19,268 bases of DNA from Halovenus sp. (lineage in GTDB: Archaea > Halobacteriota > Halobacteria > Halobacteriales > Haloarculaceae): positions 1-19,268 of the forward strand of contig PUMG01000156.1 in NCBI GenBank assembly GCA_003551265.1, read 5' to 3'. Under the pieces are notes generated by a model. It was given only the letters and a program-made list of their open reading frames with translations. It searched no databases and was not told where the DNA came from. The translations under genes and the position numbers were made by a program. This document shows, in pieces, positions 15,096-19,268 of this stretch (the stretch's first letter is position 1; every line of letters begins with the position of its first letter).

Positions 15096-15099
15096 ATGA
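15052..15099 (+). CDS. 15-codon mini-ORF coupled to folD (possible leader peptide)
   Basis: ATG at 15052 opens a 15-residue frame (MIRRNNTETVEGEAR) whose TGA overlaps the folD ATG as ATGA. It contains the folD Shine-Dalgarno. Such an overlap allows translational coupling. The peptide is not acidic like haloarchaeal proteins and may simply be chance, so product formation is uncertain. Confidence 0.25.
   Translation: MIRRNNTETVEGEAR
15081..15086 (+). promoter_or_regulatory. Shine-Dalgarno of folD
   Basis: GGAGGG lies nine bases before the ATG at 15096, supporting that start and a leadered mRNA. Confidence 0.65.
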
Positions 15100-16019
15100 C
15101 CGAAGAACTCGACGAGAGGGTGCTCGACGGCAACGTTCTCGACGGAAATGCGGTCGGTGACCTGATTCGGAACGAACTGCGGGAGTGTATCGCAACGCTC
15201 GAAGACGAGGGCGTCACGCCCGGACTGGCGACGGTGCTGATGAGCGAGGACCCCGCAAGCGAGACATACGTCTCGATGAAACAACGCGCGTGCGAGGACC
15301 TGGGCATCGAGAGTTTCCACCGCGAACTCTCGCCCGACGCGCCAGCCGAAGAGCTGTTCGACGTCGTCGACTCGATGAACGAAAATCCGGACGTACACGG
15401 CATCCTCGTCCAGATGCCGGTCCCCGACCACGTCGACAAGCGCCGGGTGCTCCGGAGCATCGACCCCGCAAAGGACGTCGACGGATTCCACCCGACGAAC
15501 GTCGGGCGACTCGTCGCGGGAGACGCACGGTTCAAGCCGTGTACGCCCCACGGCGTCCAGAAACTGCTCGAAGCCGCAGACATCGACACGGAGGGCAAAG
15601 AGGCAGTCGTCGTCGGGCGCTCAGACATCGTCGGCAAGCCGATGGCGAACCTGTTGATTCAGAAAGCTCCCGGTGGGAACGCGACGACGACCGTCTGTCA
15701 CTCCCGGACAGCAGACCTGGGTGAGAAGACGCGTGAAGCGGACATCGTCATCGCAGCTGCGGGATATCCAGAACTCGTCGACGGAGAGATGATTCGAGAG
15801 GGCGCTGTCGTCATCGACGTCGGGGTGAACCGGGTCGACGCAGACAACGAGAAAGGCTACAAACTCGTCGGCGACGTCGACTTCGAGAGTGCCAGCGAGA
15901 AAGCGAGCGTCATCACGCCGGTTCCGGGCGGCGTCGGGCCGATGACAATCACGATGTTGCTGTTCAACACGGTGAAAGCCGCCAGCCTCCAGGAGGACGT
16001 CCCCGTGGAGTTGCCCTGA
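15096..16019 (+). CDS. folD: Bifunctional methylene-THF dehydrogenase / methenyl-THF cyclohydrolase
   Basis: A 307-residue FolD, slightly longer than the usual 285-300. It oxidises 5,10-methylene-THF to methenyl-THF with NAD(P)+ and hydrolyses that to 10-formyl-THF. Catalytic Y58 and K62 lie in ETYVSMKQRAC, the substrate-loop QMPVPDHV at 106-113, and the aspartates in IDPAKDVDGFHP at 122-133. The Rossmann nucleotide motif VVVGRSDIVGKPMA is at 171-184 and ITPVPGGVGPMTI at about 275-290. A good Shine-Dalgarno fixes the start. It is divergent from metF and followed 57 bases later by the ammonia-lyase. With MetF it forms the oxidative branch that could turn a methyl group on THF into a formyl group. 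Confidence 0.96.
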   Translation: MTEELDERVLDGNVLDGNAVGDLIRNELRECIATLEDEGVTPGLATVLMSEDPASETYVSMKQRACEDLGIESFHRELSPDAPAEELFDVVDSMNENPDVHGILVQMPVPDHVDKRRVLRSIDPAKDVDGFHPTNVGRLVAGDARFKPCTPHGVQKLLEAADIDTEGKEAVVVGRSDIVGKPMANLLIQKAPGGNATTTVCHSRTADLGEKTREADIVIAAAGYPELVDGEMIREGAVVIDVGVNRVDADNEKGYKLVGDVDFESASEKASVITPVPGGVGPMTITMLLFNTVKAASLQEDVPVELP

Positions 16020-16036
16020 CGGTGGCAGAATGAGCC

Positions 16037-16070
16037 AATATAACCAGGTGAACCACCCACGCGCCGGAGG
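16037..16070 (+). promoter_or_regulatory. Promoter and Shine-Dalgarno of the ammonia-lyase gene
   Basis: AATATAA at 16037-16043 lies in the 57-base gap after folD and would start transcription near 16066. GGAGG at 16066-16070 is six bases before the ATG at 16077. Having both elements suggests this gene can be expressed apart from folD with a very short leader. Confidence 0.5.
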
Positions 16071-16076
16071 GTCTCG

Positions 16077-17312
16077 ATGAGTGGAGACGACCTGCCAGTC
16101 ACGTTCACAGATATCGAGCGGGCGGCGGAACGACTGGCCGAGACTGACGTCGTCAGGCAGACGCCGTTCGTCCGTCCCGGAACGCTCGAGTCGATGACTG
16201 GAGCGGAGACGCTCTACCTCAAACTCGAGCACCTCCAGCGGACTGGGTCGTTCAAACCCCGGGGTGCGTACAACAAGATTCAGGCAGAACTCGAAGGCGG
16301 TGCCCTCGACGGCGTTATCGCGGCCAGCGCCGGGAATCACGCACAGGGTGTTGCGCTGGCAGCGACGACCCTCGGCGTTGACTCGACAGTCGTGATGCCG
16401 AAGACAGCGCCACAGACGAAAGTGGAGGCCACCCGCGACTATGGTGCGACGGTCGAACTCGTCGGCCAGGACTTCCGGGCGGCGACGGAGTACGCACTCG
16501 AACTGGCCGAGAGCTCTGAGGCGGAGTTCGTCCACGCCTACGACGACCCCGACATCGTCGCCGGACAGGGAACGCTCGGCGTCGAGATGTACGAGGACTG
16601 CCCGACCGTCGACACGGTCATCGTCCCAATCGGTGGTGGCGGACTCATCAGCGGCATCGCAACGGCGTACGCCGAACTCGGTCCCGAAACGAGAGTCGTC
16701 GGTGTCCAGGCAACGGGTGCACAGACCGTCGTCGACAGCCTCGATAAGGGAATTCCTCAGACGCTCGATTCGGTCGACACCATCGCCGACGGCATCGCGA
16801 CCGGTGGTATCTCCGAACTGACGCTGTCGATCATCGAAGAGCACGTCGACGAGGTCGTGACCGTCACGGACAAGCAGATTGCCGATGCCATTCTCCTGTT
16901 GATGGAGCGAGCGAAACAGGTCGTGGAGGGAGCGGGTGCTGCCTCGGTAGCGGCGCTGTTGAGCGACGACCTCGACGTCGAAGGCGAGACGGTGATGGCT
17001 CTCCTGTGCGGGGGCAACCTCGACATGACAATGCTACAAGAAGTTGTGGTTCACGCACTGACCCGACGCGAGCAGATACTCCGGGTGCGTGTCCGAATCG
17101 ACGACCGACCCGGGCAGATGGCGTACCTCTCTGGCATCATCGCCGACCACGGCGCGAACATACACACCGTTCGACACGACCGGGCGCTCAAGGAGTTGAA
17201 CGTGGGAGAGGCCTATCTCATCTTCCAGATCGAAACCAGCGGGGCAACACAGGCAGCGAACATCCTCGACGCGATTTCCGAGGCCGGATACGAGGTAACG
17301 ACCGTCCGGTGA
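16077..17312 (+). CDS. ilvA: Threonine ammonia-lyase (threonine/serine dehydratase) with ACT domain
   Basis: A 411-residue PLP enzyme of fold type II that deaminates threonine to 2-oxobutanoate, and in many members serine to pyruvate. The PLP lysine is K60 in TGSFKPRGAYNK, SAGNHAQG (84-91) binds the substrate carboxylate, and the phosphate-binding tetraglycine GGGG is at 186-189. A C-terminal ACT domain occupies about residues 330-411 (LRVRVRIDDRPGQMAYLSGIIADHGANIHTVRHDRA region), a probable site for allosteric control by an amino acid. The single ACT domain and about 410-residue length fit the catabolic/short type rather than long biosynthetic IlvA. Next to folate one-carbon genes, a role in using serine made from glycine is attractive, but isoleucine synthesis remains possible. 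Confidence 0.93.
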   Translation: MSGDDLPVTFTDIERAAERLAETDVVRQTPFVRPGTLESMTGAETLYLKLEHLQRTGSFKPRGAYNKIQAELEGGALDGVIAASAGNHAQGVALAATTLGVDSTVVMPKTAPQTKVEATRDYGATVELVGQDFRAATEYALELAESSEAEFVHAYDDPDIVAGQGTLGVEMYEDCPTVDTVIVPIGGGGLISGIATAYAELGPETRVVGVQATGAQTVVDSLDKGIPQTLDSVDTIADGIATGGISELTLSIIEEHVDEVVTVTDKQIADAILLLMERAKQVVEGAGAASVAALLSDDLDVEGETVMALLCGGNLDMTMLQEVVVHALTRREQILRVRVRIDDRPGQMAYLSGIIADHGANIHTVRHDRALKELNVGEAYLIFQIETSGATQAANILDAISEAGYEVTTVR

Positions 17313-17458
17313 GTTGACAACGGACTGGCGAGTGGAAACTGACAGGAGAGTGACTGACTGACTGGTGAGCGTACGACTCTCTATCGAGTGCTGTCAGGCG
17401 TGCTTTTGTCGAAAATTATGTCGTGATATGCGAAACAGTCGCACGAAGTAGCAACAAT

Positions 17459-17479
17459 TCCTCACGGATACAGTGAGGA
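17459..17479. repeat. Stem-loop upstream of the small-protein gene
   Basis: TCCTCAC (17459-17465) and GTGAGGA (17473-17479) are exact reverse complements around a 7-base loop. They lie 147 bases after the ammonia-lyase stop and about 55 bases upstream of the next TATA box, in AT-rich DNA. The site could stop upstream transcription or bind a regulator of the small gene. Confidence 0.5.
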
Positions 17480-17533
17480 TTATGAATAATGATGAGGAAA
17501 TATTCCCGAATACCGAATATAAATTCAGAATCC

Positions 17534-17539
17534 TTAAAA
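17534..17539 (+). promoter_or_regulatory. TATA box of the 46-residue gene
   Basis: TTAAAA is centred about 28 bases before the ATG at 17565 in the context TCCTTAAAACC. It predicts transcription starting within a few bases of the start codon, so the small ORF would be read leaderless. Confidence 0.6.
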
Positions 17540-17564
17540 CCCCTCGGCTCGAACCGTTATATGT

Positions 17565-17705
17565 ATGACAGAAGTCGAGCGAGAAACGACGGAAGATGAG
17601 ATTGTGAACTACATGCCAGCGATGCCGAGCCTGTCGGGCGGTCCCATCAGCAGGTTCTTCCGGAAGCTGTTCCGCCGCCGTGGTGGAATCCGATTCGAGC
17701 GGTAA
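17565..17705 (+). CDS. Small protein of 46 residues, unknown function
   Basis: I do not recognise this protein. It opens with an acidic segment (MTEVERETTEDEIVNYM), then MPAMPSLSGGPIS, and ends in a very basic, partly amphipathic tail (SRFFRKLFRRRGGIRFER). The split charge suggests a protein that touches nucleic acid, membrane lipids or an acidic partner through its tail. Support for a real gene comes from a TATA box at leaderless distance, GC-rich third positions within an AT-rich surrounding, and two T5 tracts after the stop. It stands alone between the ammonia-lyase and the zinc-ribbon gene. No transmembrane segment or signal peptide is seen. Confidence 0.65.
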   Translation: MTEVERETTEDEIVNYMPAMPSLSGGPISRFFRKLFRRRGGIRFER

Positions 17706-17736
17706 GCTACGCCGGAATTCCGCGTTCTGTTGTTAG

Positions 17737-17760
17737 TTTTTCGACGGTCGCCAGGTTTTT
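17737..17760 (+). terminator. Two T5 tracts after the small-protein gene
   Basis: TTTTT occurs at 17737-17741 and again at 17756-17760, 32 and 51 bases after the small gene's stop and before the next ATG at 17785. Closely spaced T-tracts are typical archaeal intrinsic stops. Some read-through to the following gene is possible, as it has no clear TATA box of its own. Confidence 0.45.
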
Positions 17761-17784
17761 CCCCTGTCCACGCCAAGTCGTCTC

Positions 17785-18090
17785 ATGCGTCTGTTTCGGC
17801 GGGGGCTTCCACACTGCAAACACTGTGGCTGTGAGCTCGAAGGCGGCGAAGAGGAGTGCCCACGGTGTCATTTCAACCCCCGACTCAAGGGGCTTCGAGT
17901 CTCGATGGCGCTGTTCATGGTCGTCGTCCTTGCGATGACCGCACTTACCCTCCTGGGACCGATATGGATCGGACCGGCACCGTTTCTCATCTGGCTCGCG
18001 ATGATCGCGTTTCTGCTCGCGTTCGTGACGTTCGTCATCGCCTTTCTCGCGACGCCGTATCGCCTCGGTGGAGTGTTCACTCGCTTCTGA
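17785..18090 (+). CDS. Zinc-ribbon protein with two transmembrane helices
   Basis: A 101-residue membrane protein of unknown function. The N-terminal cytoplasmic part carries a zinc ribbon with C11/C14 and C25/C28 (HCKHCGCELEGGEEECPRCH). Two hydrophobic helices follow at about residues 39-62 and 66-89, joined by a short turn, so both ends should face the same side. Basic residues near the N-terminus (RLFRRG) and before the first helix (RLKGLR) suggest that the ribbon is inside. Zinc-ribbon plus short helix pairs are common among haloarchaeal hypothetical proteins. It is on the same strand as, and 257 bases before, the BCCT transporter, but a separate promoter lies between them, so a shared role is not implied. 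Confidence 0.8.
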   Translation: MRLFRRGLPHCKHCGCELEGGEEECPRCHFNPRLKGLRVSMALFMVVVLAMTALTLLGPIWIGPAPFLIWLAMIAFLLAFVTFVIAFLATPYRLGGVFTRF

Positions 18091-18123
18091 CCCGTTCTCA
18101 ACCTATTGCCCTCCAGTGAAACT

Positions 18124-18135
18124 CTCGTATACGAG
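18124..18135. repeat. Perfect 12-bp palindrome before the transporter promoter
   Basis: CTCGTATACGAG is its own reverse complement. It lies 34 bases after the zinc-ribbon gene's stop and about 70 bases upstream of the transporter TATA box. It could be an operator or part of a terminator; no partner site is seen. Confidence 0.55.
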
Positions 18136-18203
18136 TTCCCCACAAAGTAGCTATTTACTGATAGAAATAACCAAACAATAAAGGTGGTGGACTATGTCAC
18201 CTG

Positions 18204-18212
18204 AAATATATA
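18204..18212 (+). promoter_or_regulatory. TATA box of the transporter transcript
   Basis: AAATATATA is strongly A/T in a mixed context and predicts a start near 18231-18236. The transporter ATG is at 18348, so the mRNA should carry a leader of about 115 bases, unusual in a group where leaderless mRNAs dominate. Confidence 0.6.
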
Positions 18213-18230
18213 CGCACGAGTAGCGGTAAC

Positions 18231-18355
18231 ATGAGAGGAAGTAGCACGACATCGAGGGGGCTCGTGCGGACAGACGACAGAGTGCGGGAGGACTCATGAT
18301 CATGAACCACACACAACGGCACATCAGACAGGAGACGGAGGTAAACAATGGCTGA
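18231..18355 (+). other. Transporter leader with two overlapping mini-ORFs
   Basis: An ATG at 18231, at the predicted transcript start, opens 22 codons ending TGA at 18297-18299. That stop overlaps an ATG at 18296 (ATGA) opening 19 codons, which end at 18353-18355, past the transporter ATG at 18348. The three frames therefore form an unbroken chain of overlaps from the transcript start to the transporter. The chain could couple translation or act as a leader-peptide switch. The peptides resemble nothing known to me, and chance cannot be excluded. Confidence 0.35.
18337..18342 (+). promoter_or_regulatory. Shine-Dalgarno of the BCCT transporter
   Basis: GGAGGT, a full match to the anti-Shine-Dalgarno core, ends five bases before the ATG at 18348. 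It fixes the start and agrees with a leadered transcript. Confidence 0.75.
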
Positions 18356-19268
18356 CGAAGGCAAACACGGCGTTCAGGGGGACCTGTTCCACGCCGACAC
18401 GGACAGAGAACCGGGTGAGGACAACTGGACGGGGCTGGGCTTCGACATCAATCCCCCCGTGTTCATCATAGCAGGGGGAGCCATCCTGCTGTTCGTTGCG
18501 CTGTCGTTGCTCTTTCCGGACAGCGCGGAGACCCTCTACGCTGACGCACGTGAAGGAATCTCAGAAGTGTTCGGCTGGCTGTTCATCCTCGGTGCGAACC
18601 TCATCATCATCTTCATGGTGTATCTTGCAATCAGCAAGTACGGCATGATACGTCTCGGTGGGGTAGACGGTGAGAAGGAGTTCAGCGACATCTCGTGGAT
18701 TGCGATGCTGTTCAGCGCCGGGATGGGTATTGGACTCATGTTCTGGGGTGTGGCCGAACCAGTGTTCCACTTCTGGGACCCACACCTCGGGGCTGAAGCC
18801 GGGTCAGAGGCGGCCGCAGAGGTGGGACTGGCGGTGTCACTGTTCCACTGGGGATTCCATCCCTGGGCAATCTACGCGCTGGTTGCCCTCGGCCTGGCGT
18901 TCTTCTCGTTCAACCGCGGCCTGCCGCTGACGTTCCGGTCGGTGTTCTGGCCGGTGCTCGGTGAGCGCATCTACGGCTGGCCGGGACACGTCATCGACAT
19001 CTTCACCATCTTCGCCACGCTGTTCGGGCTGGTGACGTCGCTCGGACTGGGGGCGTTACAGATCAACGCAGGGTTGACGTTCGTTGGCGACGAAATCGGG
19101 GCGTTCCCATCGGTCCCAGAGAGCATGCTCGTCGCGGTCGCCATCGTCGCATTCGTCACGGGACTGGCGATGATCTCAGTGTTCCTCGGACTCGACAAGG
19201 GGATACGGCGGCTGAGCAACCTGAACCTGACGCTGATGATGATACTGCTGTTCTCGATTTTCATCCTC
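18348..19268 (+). CDS. BCCT-family betaine/choline/carnitine-type transporter, 3' end outside window
   Basis: The first 307 residues of a secondary transporter of the BCCT family (full length usually 500-600). It is a membrane protein; characterised relatives import betaine, choline, carnitine, ectoine or DMSP, often with sodium. After a hydrophilic N-terminus of about 35 residues come the first helices (about 36-56 and 75-96), then the signature AGMGIGLMFWGVAEP (124-138) with the glycine-rich substrate-site stretch GMGIG. FHWGFHPWAIY follows, with W168, W173 and Y176 spaced like W189, W194 and Y197 of BetP, three walls of its aromatic box for trimethylammonium groups. The fourth Trp lies beyond the window. 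The start is set by a strong Shine-Dalgarno. Being beside folate demethylation genes, it is a likely supplier of their methylated substrate; osmotic uptake is the alternative role. Confidence 0.93.
   Translation, partial: MADEGKHGVQGDLFHADTDREPGEDNWTGLGFDINPPVFIIAGGAILLFVALSLLFPDSAETLYADAREGISEVFGWLFILGANLIIIFMVYLAISKYGMIRLGGVDGEKEFSDISWIAMLFSAGMGIGLMFWGVAEPVFHFWDPHLGAEAGSEAAAEVGLAVSLFHWGFHPWAIYALVALGLAFFSFNRGLPLTFRSVFWPVLGERIYGWPGHVIDIFTIFATLFGLVTSLGLGALQINAGLTFVGDEIGAFPSVPESMLVAVAIVAFVTGLAMISVFLGLDKGIRRLSNLNLTLMMILLFSIFIL

Noticed and set aside
15621..16844. 407-codon minus-strand frame across folD and the ammonia-lyase
   Set aside because: It overlaps two genes with full catalytic motifs on the plus strand, so it is an antisense shadow.

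Overview
The window looks like the chromosome of a halophilic archaeon (class Halobacteria). Coding DNA is GC-rich, proteins are strongly acidic (Asp/Glu-rich, Lys-poor), and several genes have an A/T-rich TATA box centred about 26-28 bases before the ATG, as in leaderless haloarchaeal mRNAs. Genus cannot be assigned from the sequence alone.

Left block (3-4353). A minus-strand group encodes a D-hydantoinase/dihydropyrimidinase-type amidohydrolase and a cysteine hydrolase resembling N-carbamoylsarcosine amidase, overlapping by ATGA. A family III (CaiB/BaiF) CoA-transferase lies further downstream and runs off the window. An IclR-type regulator is divergent from them, and the divergent promoter region carries a 34-bp tandem repeat. 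This reads as a regulated catabolic cluster for a cyclic amide or carbamoyl compound.

Middle (4354-9982). A 1.1-kb gene-free stretch with an AT-rich core and several small palindromes is followed by a thiolase and ileS, both on the plus strand.

Inserted cassette (10044-12251). A minus-strand XhoI/PaeR7I-type restriction endonuclease and a gamma-type N6-adenine methyltransferase form a compact type II restriction-modification pair between ileS and the next metabolic genes. The predicted target is CTCGAG.

Right block (12332-19268). A DmdA/GcvT-like folate-dependent demethylase and methylenetetrahydrofolate reductase (minus) stand back to back with FolD and an ACT-domain threonine/serine ammonia-lyase (plus). 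A 46-residue small protein and a zinc-ribbon two-helix membrane protein follow. The block ends in a BCCT-family transporter, cut by the window end, whose aromatic box matches that of betaine carriers. Together these suggest uptake of a methylated osmolyte (betaine- or DMSP-like), methyl transfer to tetrahydrofolate, and oxidation of the methyl group through MetF and FolD. The ammonia-lyase may handle serine or threonine downstream. The pathway is inferred from families and context, and the substrate is not proven.

Control elements visible include leaderless promoters for the regulator, the demethylase and the small protein, and a roughly 115-base leader with overlapping mini-ORFs before the transporter. 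A 15-codon mini-ORF is coupled to folD, and a strong stem-loop lies between metF and the demethylase gene.
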